Positions 1-6,748 of a DNA stretch of 13,008 bases are shown here, one piece after another. A program made the translations under genes and the position numbers. This DNA comes from Akkermansiaceae bacterium. GTDB taxonomy: Bacteria > Verrucomicrobiota > Verrucomicrobiia > Verrucomicrobiales > Akkermansiaceae. The notes beneath the pieces were generated by a model that ran no database searches, was not told the DNA's origin, and saw only the letters and a program-made list of their open reading frames with translations. The stretch's first letter is position 1, and each line of letters opens with the position of its first letter. The DNA lies in the NCBI GenBank assembly GCA_011524615.1, contig WTJZ01000022.1:2333-15340 (forward strand). The letters run 5' to 3'.

Positions 1-1224
1 ATCATCGCGGTCGTATTGCTCGGTGTACTCGTATACACCCTACGGATCTTGGCGCCCTCCTTTGTACGCTTGCTCGTGCAGATGTGCTTTCGTAATGCGT
101 ATAAGGTCGCAGAGGCTGGGATCGAGAATATCCCAGCGGAGGGCGGAGTGCTGCTGACTCCGAATCATGTCTCGTATGTCGACACTCTGGTACTCAGTGT
201 GGCGTCACCTCGTCCAGTCCGCTTCCTGATGGTGCGGGATTGCTTTGATACTCCTGGGGTGGGGGCGTTTGCCAACTTATTCGATACGATTCCGATCTCG
301 CGTGAGCGGGCGAAGGAAGCGATCTCTAGTGCGGCGGCGGCGCTAGATGAGGGGACGGTGGTCTGTATCTTTCCTGAGGGGCAGTTAACTCGCTCGGGAG
401 CGCTCTGTGAGCTGAAGAGAGGGTTCCAGATGATCGCTCGTCGTGCGGGGGCACCAGTGGTCCCAGTCTACATGGATGGGCTCTGGGGCACGATGACTTC
501 CTTTGAGCGGGAGAAGATGATCTATAAGGTGCCGCGCGCATTACCCTATGGGACGCGTGTCCACTTTGGTCCGGCTCTGCAGGGACGTGAGGAGGTCACG
601 GCGGAGCGACTAGGACAGGAGATGCACCGTCTGAGTCATGATGCGATCATGGCGAGGAGGGAGCTCCGACATGCACGCTGGATTCAACGTCGACTCCGTC
701 GAACTACGCTCCCTGTACGTATCCGAGAGCAGTTCTCTCAGCTCTCATGGGAGGAGCTCAGAGCGGTGACCTTTAATGCGATGCAGCTGCGCGAACTCGG
801 TGTATTCCGCGATAAGATGGCGATCGGGTATGAGCGTGGATGCGAGGGAGAGCTTGTGATCTGTGTGCTGGCTGCTCTGCTGAAGGGGGCTGTCCGTGAG
901 TTCCAACGAGAGGGGTTCGATCTCATTACGGGCTGTGACTTCCTCTTCGTGGGGGATCAACTCCGCTCTCTGAAGAAGTCGATCCGTAACTGTGCGATTA
1001 TCGATATCAATGGGGAGCTGATCCCTGAGGGCGAGCTCGGACCGACTTCATACCCTGCTAAGGTGGAGAACGGACACTTCCTCACCTTCTCGATGCCTCA
1101 CCCGAATAAGATCAAGCCTCATGACCCACTCCAGCCGGGGTGGAAGCCTCTCTCCTATGGGCGTGTGCTCCCAGGAACGAAGGAGCTACCTGCTGGACTC
1201 GATGAGGAGTTCTTCCTCTTCTGA
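1..1224 (+). CDS. MFS-linked lysophospholipid acyltransferase with ANL-like tail (5' end missing)
   Basis: The frame is open from base 1, so the true start lies outside the window; TTG at 16 is only the first start-like codon. The first ~25 residues are hydrophobic and look like the last helix of an MFS permease, as in LplT-Aas style fusions. A PlsC-type acyltransferase domain follows. Numbered from the TTG at 16, it has NHVSYVD (H51...D56, the HX4D catalytic pair), FPEGQLTR (119-126) and VPVYMDGLWG (149-158), the last typical of Aas. The family transfers an acyl chain to lysophospholipid at the inner membrane. From about residue 243 the sequence resembles the start of an AMP-binding (ANL) domain (LSWEELR...LRELGV). 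Residues ~353-387 resemble a late ANL segment ending QPGWKPLSYGRVLPG. The intervening ~300 residues, including the ATP-binding P-loop, are absent. The acyltransferase call is secure; the MFS and ANL readings are inference. Confidence 0.85.
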   Translation: MIAVVLLGVLVYTLRILAPSFVRLLVQMCFRNAYKVAEAGIENIPAEGGVLLTPNHVSYVDTLVLSVASPRPVRFLMVRDCFDTPGVGAFANLFDTIPISRERAKEAISSAAAALDEGTVVCIFPEGQLTRSGALCELKRGFQMIARRAGAPVVPVYMDGLWGTMTSFEREKMIYKVPRALPYGTRVHFGPALQGREEVTAERLGQEMHRLSHDAIMARRELRHARWIQRRLRRTTLPVRIREQFSQLSWEELRAVTFNAMQLRELGVFRDKMAIGYERGCEGELVICVLAALLKGAVREFQREGFDLITGCDFLFVGDQLRSLKKSIRNCAIIDINGELIPEGELGPTSYPAKVENGHFLTFSMPHPNKIKPHDPLQPGWKPLSYGRVLPGTKELPAGLDEEFFLF

Positions 1225-1246
1225 TTCTGGAGGATGATGTCACGAT

Positions 1247-1273
1247 CCCCCATCCTCGTTACGAGGATGGGGG
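1247..1273 (+). terminator. Perfect 12-bp hairpin after the acyltransferase gene
   Basis: CCCCCATCCTCG (1247-1258) pairs perfectly with CGAGGATGGGGG (1262-1273) around a TTA loop, 23 nt after the stop codon. The stem is very stable, but no U-tract follows (AGAGCGGG), so it may be a terminator of non-canonical type or an mRNA 3'-end stabiliser. Confidence 0.5.
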
Positions 1274-1290
1274 AGAGCGGGATAAATCCC

Positions 1291-1319
1291 TTGTCATAAT
1301 GGGGCGGGGTAGCTAAGTA
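1291..1319 (+). promoter_or_regulatory. Candidate promoter for the purU operon
   Basis: TTGTCA (1291-1296) is followed after 17 nt by TAAGTA (1314-1319). The same -35 hexamer and similar spacing occur before the tRNA-Tyr gene. The -10 match is poor. If used, the start site would lie about 5 nt before the purU ATG, giving a very short leader. Confidence 0.35.
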
Positions 1320-1330
1320 GGTGCTACGTT

Positions 1331-2197
1331 ATGGCCAAACCATCACACGACCTCATTCTGAAGATTAGTTGTCCTGACACTCCTGGCTTAGTGTCAAAGA
1401 TTGCAAACTACATCGCGAGTTACCACGCGAACGTGGTAGAGTTTAACCAGTTCGCAGATGCGGTGAATGGTAAGTTCTTTGCCCGTCTGGAGATCGACAC
1501 CTCTGAGGCATCAGTCAGTGTGGAGGATCTCAAGGATGGGTTCGCGGTGCTCGGGAAGTCGATCAAGGCGACGTGGCACTTTCGCCAGCTCCCACATAAG
1601 ACGAAGACAGCCCTCCTCGTGACCAAGACGACACACTGTCTCAATGAAATCCTGTGGCGAGCGCAAGTAGGAGAGCTCCCAATCGAGATTACCTCTGTCA
1701 TCGGGAACCGTCGTAACTGTCAAGAGCTCGTCGAGCGAGCAGGGCTCACCTTTCACTACGTCGACTTTGAGGATCAACCGAAGGAGGACGCCTTTACCGA
1801 GGTGAATGAGATCCTCAAGTCGGAGGAGGTCAACCTCGTGATCCTGGCGCGCTTCATGCAGATCATGCCAGGCTGGATGTGTGAGGAGTATGCCGGTAAG
1901 ATGATCAACATTCACCACAGCTTCCTCCCCGCCTTTATCGGAGCAAATCCGTACCGTCAGGCGTATAACCGCGGGGTTAAGCTCATCGGGGCGACCTGTC
2001 ACTATGTCACCAGCGATCTCGATGCAGGGCCGATCATCGAGCAACACGTGTCACGGGTACAGCACTTTCATAATGTGAATGATCTGACTCGAATGGGGAG
2101 AGATTGTGAGCGTGCGGCACTCGCTAAGGGGATTCGTTACCATGTCTACGATCGCACGATCATTGATGGGAACCGTGCTATCGTCTTCTCTGACTAG
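1331..2197 (+). CDS. purU: Formyltetrahydrofolate deformylase
   Basis: This enzyme hydrolyses 10-formyl-THF to formate and THF, feeding formate to purine synthesis and balancing one-carbon pools in the cytoplasm. Residues ~7-85 form an N-terminal ACT domain (ISCPDTPGLVSKIANYI), which in the family senses regulators such as glycine and methionine. Residues ~90-288 form the formyl-transferase fold. The catalytic triad of the PurN/PurU fold is visible as N193 and H195 in INIHHSFLP and D231 in SDLDAGPIIEQ. LARFMQIMP at 172-180 is also characteristic. The length of 288 residues is normal. The ATG at 1331 places the ACT domain correctly; TAGGTG about 8 nt upstream is a weak ribosome binding site. 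The next gene starts 6 nt after the stop, so the two are probably co-transcribed. Confidence 0.95.
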   Translation: MAKPSHDLILKISCPDTPGLVSKIANYIASYHANVVEFNQFADAVNGKFFARLEIDTSEASVSVEDLKDGFAVLGKSIKATWHFRQLPHKTKTALLVTKTTHCLNEILWRAQVGELPIEITSVIGNRRNCQELVERAGLTFHYVDFEDQPKEDAFTEVNEILKSEEVNLVILARFMQIMPGWMCEEYAGKMINIHHSFLPAFIGANPYRQAYNRGVKLIGATCHYVTSDLDAGPIIEQHVSRVQHFHNVNDLTRMGRDCERAALAKGIRYHVYDRTIIDGNRAIVFSD

Positions 2198-2203
2198 ACT
2201 GAT

Positions 2204-3133
2204 ATGAAGGCATTCATCCTAGGGGCTGGGTTGGGGACGAGACTACGTCCATTGACCAATGTGCGACCAAAGCCGCTGGTCCCTCTGTTCCATCGTCCGA
2301 TGATGCAGTATGCACTCGATCGAGCGCTGGCGCTGGGTATCTCAGAGGTAGCGATCAATACGCATCACCTCGCGGAGGTCTGGGAGGAGTTCTTCCCTAC
2401 GACAGAGGGACAGACCTATCAAGGCGGGAATGGCGTGCCGAGTCGATCCTCACAGTATGGGGACGCACACTTGTCTCTCTTCCATGAGCCGGAGCTACTC
2501 GAGACGGGAGGCGGAATCGCTAATATCGCGGACTGGATCGGGGAGAGTGATGTGCTCGTCTACAATGGTGATATCTACTGCTCGATCCCACTAGAGCCGC
2601 TGCTCGAGCTGCATGCTCAAGGGGATTACGAGGCGACGCTAGTCCTCCGTAGTGCGGGGCCTGCGCAGCACATCGCGATCGAGGGGACTCAGGTCGTGGA
2701 TATCCATCATAAGCTCGGACAGGCGGAGGGGACACACCAATTCACAGGCATCTACTGTATCAGCCCCCAGATCCTCCAGCGGTTAGAGACCAATAAGAAA
2801 GAGTCGATTATCAGAGCCTTTCTCGATCTCGCTCAGGAGGGTAAGCTCGGAGCGGTCGTCATTGATGAGGGGGAGTGGTTCGATCTCGGGACTCGTGAGA
2901 TGTACCTAGAGGCGCATCGCTCAGAGAGTATGCGTCCAGAGGGCGTCGTACAGAGCTCAGTCCCTGCGACTCAGTCATGGGTCGCTGAGGATGTGACTGT
3001 CGGGGAGAATGTAACGATCGAGGGCTCGATCATCTGGCCTGGAGTAACGATCGGAGCGGAGGCACGGATTGTCGACTCGATCATCTTCTCGGATGTGCCA
3101 GCTGGGTCGGTCTGTCAGTCAGTCGATCAGTAA
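2204..3133 (+). CDS. Sugar-1-phosphate nucleotidyltransferase (NDP-sugar pyrophosphorylase, possibly MurU-like)
   Basis: The Rossmann-like transferase domain has the signature LGAGLGTRLRPLT...RPKPLVPL (6-28). It also has LLETGGGI (98-105), YNGD with metal-binding D123, and WFDLGT (225-230). Residues ~258-301 carry hexapeptide-like repeats (VTVGENVTIEGSIIWPG, VTIGAEARIVDSIIF), a short left-handed beta-helix. The family joins NTP and a sugar 1-phosphate to give an NDP-sugar and pyrophosphate. The neighbouring AmgK/APH-type kinase suggests the MurNAc recycling step (MurNAc-1-P to UDP-MurNAc, MurU in Pseudomonas), but Pseudomonas MurU lacks the beta-helix, so the exact sugar is uncertain. The alternative is a mannose- or glucose-1-phosphate transferase. 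It starts 6 nt after purU with no Shine-Dalgarno, consistent with translational coupling. Confidence 0.88.
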   Translation: MKAFILGAGLGTRLRPLTNVRPKPLVPLFHRPMMQYALDRALALGISEVAINTHHLAEVWEEFFPTTEGQTYQGGNGVPSRSSQYGDAHLSLFHEPELLETGGGIANIADWIGESDVLVYNGDIYCSIPLEPLLELHAQGDYEATLVLRSAGPAQHIAIEGTQVVDIHHKLGQAEGTHQFTGIYCISPQILQRLETNKKESIIRAFLDLAQEGKLGAVVIDEGEWFDLGTREMYLEAHRSESMRPEGVVQSSVPATQSWVAEDVTVGENVTIEGSIIWPGVTIGAEARIVDSIIFSDVPAGSVCQSVDQ

Positions 3134-3176
3134 GATTGGATTGCTATTCTCATCGTAATAGCGTAAGTGTCCAGAC

Positions 3177-4142
3177 ATGCCTCTCTCTCTCCTTATCTCA
3201 GCGTATCGTCAGCACTTTTCTCTCAGTGAGGAGATGCTCATCCATACTGCTCCGATTAAAAAGGGGGCCTCTGGCCGAACCATCGTTAGAGTCAAGGGCG
3301 AGGGGTGTCCGAGTGTGATCGGTATTCATTACACCTTTGAGCGTGCGGATAATGCACTACATAAGCCTGTCAATGACCTTCTAGAGGAGGCGGGAGTGCG
3401 CGTCCCCTCCATCCTCCATGCGGATTTAGATCAACAGATCCTGCTCGTGCGCGATATCGGGAAGCAGGACCTACTAAGTCTCAAGGACGAGCCGTGGGAG
3501 GTGCGGGAGCCATATTATCGTGAGACCTTTCGCCAACTCGCTAAGATCTGTCGTTGTGAGGTACCGGATGGAGTGACCGTCATGCCTCCCTTCACAGAAG
3601 AGACCTACCTCTGGGAGCAAGATTACTTCGCGACTCACTTCTTGGGTACTCATTTGGGGTGCGATGGGGAGCAGTTCCTACGAGATGAGAGGATGCAGAC
3701 ACTGGCACGTGAGTTAGGTGCTCAGCAGCCTGATATGGTGCATCGTGACTTCCAGTCTCAGAATCTGATGCTACTGGATGAGGAGGTCTATGTGATCGAT
3801 TTCCAAGGAGCACGCCAGGGGTATGTGGAGTATGACCTAGCCTCGTTCATCTATGATCCGTATATGCGTCACCCTCTGCATGAGCGCCAACAACTCCGTG
3901 CTCTCTGGACGGAGGTCAGTGGCCGTCCGCACAATACAGAGCTCATCCGACAGGTCGCGCTCCAGCGTCTTATGCAGGCCCTAGGAGCCTACGGGAACAT
4001 TGTTCATAATCAGAAAAACGACTGGTACGCTCAACATATCGCGCCAGCCACTGAGATGCTCCTCTCTCTGACAGAGGGCACTCAGTACGAGGACCTCTTC
4101 CATCCTCTGCTCGCGGCAGCGCCTAAAGGCGCAGCCCTCTAA
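3177..4142 (+). CDS. APH-family sugar kinase (phosphotransferase, AmgK-like)
   Basis: This 321-residue protein has an aminoglycoside/choline-kinase fold. ASGRTIVRV (31-39) matches the N-lobe nucleotide-binding strand pair. MVHRDFQSQNLML contains the Brenner motif, with catalytic D191 and N196. VIDFQ with D208 is the Mg-binding DFG equivalent, followed by GYVEYDLASFIYDPY. The DFQ-plus-YDL arrangement resembles AmgK, which phosphorylates MurNAc or GlcNAc at the anomeric position, rather than drug-modifying kinases. A TAG codon in frame at 3159 limits upstream extension, so ATG 3177 is the likely start, 43 nt after the nucleotidyltransferase. Product and substrate of the two proteins would fit consecutive steps (kinase, then nucleotidyltransferase). 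The specificity is inferred from the pairing only. Confidence 0.85.
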   Translation: MPLSLLISAYRQHFSLSEEMLIHTAPIKKGASGRTIVRVKGEGCPSVIGIHYTFERADNALHKPVNDLLEEAGVRVPSILHADLDQQILLVRDIGKQDLLSLKDEPWEVREPYYRETFRQLAKICRCEVPDGVTVMPPFTEETYLWEQDYFATHFLGTHLGCDGEQFLRDERMQTLARELGAQQPDMVHRDFQSQNLMLLDEEVYVIDFQGARQGYVEYDLASFIYDPYMRHPLHERQQLRALWTEVSGRPHNTELIRQVALQRLMQALGAYGNIVHNQKNDWYAQHIAPATEMLLSLTEGTQYEDLFHPLLAAAPKGAAL

Positions 4143-4165
4143 TAGGGTGATTCGTTGCCAGAGGG
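4135..4165. terminator. Weak hairpin between convergent genes
   Basis: CCCTCT (4135-4140) can pair with AGAGGG (4160-4165) across a 19-nt loop in the 23-nt gap between the kinase stop and the convergent AIM24 stop. A second small hairpin, GCGCC-TAAA-GGCGC (4119-4132), lies inside the end of the kinase gene. Neither has a clear U-tract, so a bidirectional terminator role is only possible. Confidence 0.25.
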
Positions 4166-4879
4166 TTAACTCGCCTGAGGTTGGTAATAGACCTCTTCGT
4201 ATGGTTGGACGACCACAAAGCCTTCACCTCTGAACTCCATCTGAACGCTTTCGCCATTGCCTCGACCGATGAAGGTTTTGAGAGAGACATCGGTTTTGAA
4301 ACTTGGTTCCAAGTTCGCTGACCATGCGATCGTGGCATTTGGGTCGGTAGTGACTGGGTTGTCAGGAGTGACCATGAGCGTGACTGGTTCGTAGTGCGAG
4401 GTGATCGCGACCATTCCTGATCCTGAGAGTTTCACATTGAATAAGCCTCCCGACATCATGGCGGTGAGCTTCTTCATCATCTTGATCTCATTTGTAATCG
4501 ATTCCTCGAAGGCTAATACATCATTCCCATTGACGATCAGTGCCTCATCTTGGAGGTCGATGATGAGGACCTTCTTACCTTCATCTGCGAGATAGACTAC
4601 GCCTTGACCCTCCGCCTTTGCTAGTTTGACCCCTTCGCCCGAGATGGCCTTCTTGAGGAGGTTACCCATTCCTTGGCTTAGCATGCCTTCACGCTTGAAC
4701 TTGACCTGGCCTCGGTACGCGACCATGGAGCCCATCTTCGTCCAAACGCTCCCGTCTAAATTGACCTCGAGCATTCTCTCTGATTCGAGTTCGAAGAGTC
4801 CTTGCCCTCGATCCTTGTTCTTAGTTTTTTCGATGAAATTTGCTAGGGTATATCGATTTTGTGTGTGTTCTTGTGTCAT
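4166..4879 (-). CDS. AIM24 family protein (TRAP-like beta-sandwich)
   Basis: The 237-residue sequence matches the general plan of the AIM24/DUF124 family. It has an early SERMLEVNLDGSVWTKMGSM strand region, then VKFKREGML with a glycine-rich turn, YLADEGKKVLIIDLQDEALIVNGNDVLAFE (~125-145), and FNVKLSGSGMVAITSH. There is no signal peptide and no membrane segment, so it is probably cytoplasmic. The bacterial members have no settled biochemical role; the eukaryotic Aim24 is mitochondrial. It is encoded on the opposite strand from its neighbours, converges with the kinase gene and diverges from the lipoprotein gene, so it forms its own transcription unit. The ATG at 4879 has no Shine-Dalgarno. 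The family call rests on remembered motifs. Confidence 0.8.
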   Translation of the reverse strand: MTQEHTQNRYTLANFIEKTKNKDRGQGLFELESERMLEVNLDGSVWTKMGSMVAYRGQVKFKREGMLSQGMGNLLKKAISGEGVKLAKAEGQGVVYLADEGKKVLIIDLQDEALIVNGNDVLAFEESITNEIKMMKKLTAMMSGGLFNVKLSGSGMVAITSHYEPVTLMVTPDNPVTTDPNATIAWSANLEPSFKTDVSLKTFIGRGNGESVQMEFRGEGFVVVQPYEEVYYQPQAS

Positions 4880-4916
4880 ATGAGTGAAAGGTAATAGAGC
4901 GATCTGATAAAATTGT

Positions 4917-4944
4917 ATATTACGGAATGGCGGAATTTTTGTAA
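4917..4944 (-). promoter_or_regulatory. Candidate promoter for the AIM24 gene
   Basis: On the minus strand, TTACAA (4939-4944) and TAATAT (4917-4922) are separated by 16 nt, both good matches to sigma-70-type hexamers. The start site would give a leader of about 30 nt before the ATG at 4879. Confidence 0.45.
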
Positions 4945-5000
4945 TAGCCGATTTAAAGCCTTACTCTGGAACAAAGGAAATCCATGACACTCAACGGACT

Positions 5001-5028
5001 TTGTTTATGTATGGTGAAGTCATAAAAA
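5001..5028 (+). promoter_or_regulatory. Possible promoter for the lipoprotein gene
   Basis: TTGTTT (5001-5006) and TAAAAA (5023-5028) are spaced by 16 nt in an AT-rich stretch, about 40 nt before the lipoprotein ATG. Several other AT-rich hexamers lie nearby, so the exact boxes are uncertain. Confidence 0.3.
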
Positions 5029-5066
5029 TAACTTTACATTAATACGTAATAATAAATGGTGCAGGA

Positions 5067-5612
5067 ATGACTAAACTGATTCTTGCTTTATCTGGCTTAC
5101 TATTTCTCACAAGTTGTAGCGTCCTTACCCCAAAGGCGTCTGACCCTAACAATGCATTGATTTACATTAAGGGCTCTGGAGTGACTACGATTGATGGTGA
5201 GTCGGCGCTTAGCTTAGCACTCCCCACCATAAATAACTTGTCTGGATGGAAAGAGTTAAGTGGAGGCAAGCATGTAGCGAAGGCTCGCATGTCGCGCCAA
5301 ACTCAATTTAAGGACCCCATTTCAGGGCGTGTAGAAGTGAAGACATGGACTTACCCTGCTCAAGTGGTCAACTTTGAGCTTAAGCCCGGCAGGAAATATG
5401 AATTCCGTACTGCTACGTTTGACTTTGGGGGGCACTTTAGTCACCGTGCGGGATCTTGTTTATCTTATGTTGTAGATATTACGAACAAGAAGGAGTCTCT
5501 CGCGATCGTGTCAGAACTACCCGCTCTCTATCAGTCAAGATTACTCAACATGTACAAAGAAGGAGCATTGGCGAAAACCCCTCTTTACTACAAGGGGAAG
5601 AGAGTGAATTAA
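5067..5612 (+). CDS. Predicted lipoprotein of unknown function
   Basis: The 181-residue protein begins with a type II signal peptide: MTK, a hydrophobic stretch (LILALSGLLFL) and the lipobox LTSC with lipidated C17. It is therefore predicted to be anchored in the inner or outer membrane with the rest in the periplasm. I do not recognise the mature part. It is rich in short beta-type stretches (ALIYIKGSGVTTIDG, AQVVNFELKPGRKYEF) and contains one further cysteine (SCLSYVVDI). The layout, a strand-rich body with a GRKYEF segment, resembles small lipoproteins that present a carboxypeptidase-regulatory-like or similar beta-sandwich fold, but that is a guess. The ATG at 5067 has AGGA unusually close. 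Surrounding non-coding DNA and codon choice are more AT-rich than the flanking genes. A GTGAAT/ATTCAC hairpin (5604-5620) spans the stop codon. Confidence 0.8.
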   Translation: MTKLILALSGLLFLTSCSVLTPKASDPNNALIYIKGSGVTTIDGESALSLALPTINNLSGWKELSGGKHVAKARMSRQTQFKDPISGRVEVKTWTYPAQVVNFELKPGRKYEFRTATFDFGGHFSHRAGSCLSYVVDITNKKESLAIVSELPALYQSRLLNMYKEGALAKTPLYYKGKRVN

Positions 5613-5786
5613 GTATTCACACGAGCTCTTATTATATCTGAGCTTTAGGTGGAGAAAAGGATGCTATGTAGGCATAGCTTTGTAATCCTGTGCCAATAGA
5701 AGAGAGCTTATGAAAGTTCTGGACTGAGAGGGGGATGGGATTTATCGGGGTGAGGTAGACTAGTGTTCTTACCCCCTTCAGATATT

Positions 5787-6668
5787 ATGATGAATTCCCT
5801 CACAGCAGACTCAAAAGCCGGTGTCCTGATTGAAGCTCTTCCGTACTTTCAGCAATTCAGAGGAGAGACCTTTGTGATTAAGATGGGGGGATCAGCGATG
5901 GAGGATTCCTCATTGGTAGAGGCTGTTATGCGTGACATCGTCTTTCTCGAGGTCGTGGGGATCAATCCGGTCGTAGTTCATGGTGGGGGCAAGGCGATCT
6001 CAGCAGCGATCGATGCAGCTGGGCTCGAGCATGAGTTCATCGGAGGACTACGTCGCACGACGGCGGAGACGATCGAGATCGTAGAGCAGACTCTGAATCA
6101 GAAGGTGAATACCTCCTTGGTAGAAATGCTGAAATCTAGTAATGGCTTTGCTGAGGGCTTAGCGGGGCAATCCGTGTTCTCTGCTGAGAAGAATATGCCG
6201 ATCGGAGAGAATGGTCGCGAGCTCGATCTGGGTTATGTCGGTAAGGTGGTCGAGTGTGAAACGGGCAAAATCGAGGAGCTGATTTCCCAAGAGGTGGTCC
6301 CGGTGATCTCACCGATCGGGAAGAATGCTGAGACGGGTGATATCTATAATATCAATGCGGACTTAGCAGCGGCGGCTCTAGCCAAGACGCTCAAGCCAGC
6401 TAAACTGATCTATCTCTCGGATGTTCCTGGTCTGATGCGTGACCCCAGTCGCCCAGAGACCTTGATCCACTCGATCAATGAGCAGCAGGCGCATGGTTTG
6501 ATCGATGAGGGAATCATCAAAGGCGGAATGTTACCGAAGGTGAAGTCGGCATTAGACGCTCTCCACTCAGGAGTAGATAAGGTCCACTTCATCGATGGGC
6601 GTAATGCGCACTCCCTCCTCCTCGAGATCTTCACGGACTCAGGGATCGGAACAGAGGTCGTGAAGTAG
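5787..6668 (+). CDS. argB: Acetylglutamate kinase
   Basis: This enzyme phosphorylates N-acetyl-L-glutamate, the second step of arginine synthesis. Numbered from ATG 5787, VIKMGGSAM (30-38) holds the catalytic lysine loop. VVHGGGK (63-69) is the glycine-rich phosphate-binding loop. YNINADLAAAALAKTLKPAKLIYLSDVPGL and IIKGGMLPKV bind substrate and nucleotide. The N-terminal helix segment GVLIEALPYFQQF, just before the first strand, matches the extension found in hexameric, arginine-inhibited enzymes (Pseudomonas and Thermotoga type), so feedback inhibition by arginine is likely. The substrate loop reads GGLRRTTAET where many family members have GLRVTD. The start could be ATG 5787, ATG 5790 or GTG 5763; none has a Shine-Dalgarno, and 5787 gives the usual length. 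No other arg genes are in the window. Confidence 0.95.
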   Translation: MMNSLTADSKAGVLIEALPYFQQFRGETFVIKMGGSAMEDSSLVEAVMRDIVFLEVVGINPVVVHGGGKAISAAIDAAGLEHEFIGGLRRTTAETIEIVEQTLNQKVNTSLVEMLKSSNGFAEGLAGQSVFSAEKNMPIGENGRELDLGYVGKVVECETGKIEELISQEVVPVISPIGKNAETGDIYNINADLAAAALAKTLKPAKLIYLSDVPGLMRDPSRPETLIHSINEQQAHGLIDEGIIKGGMLPKVKSALDALHSGVDKVHFIDGRNAHSLLLEIFTDSGIGTEVVK

Positions 6669-6748
6669 TGACCGAGGATCGGAGGAGAGCGATTTTCGAC
6701 GATTAATTTGCTTTCCTTTGCTCCGACTCAGGGTAAAACAGAACATCC

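Noticed and set aside
3136..3318. 60-codon frame between the nucleotidyltransferase and the kinase
   Set aside because: It overlaps the kinase start in another frame and is low-complexity Ser/Leu-rich sequence.
5763..5786. GTG start for argB
   Set aside because: It adds eight residues without similarity to the family; the ATG pair at 5787/5790 gives the standard N-terminal helix.
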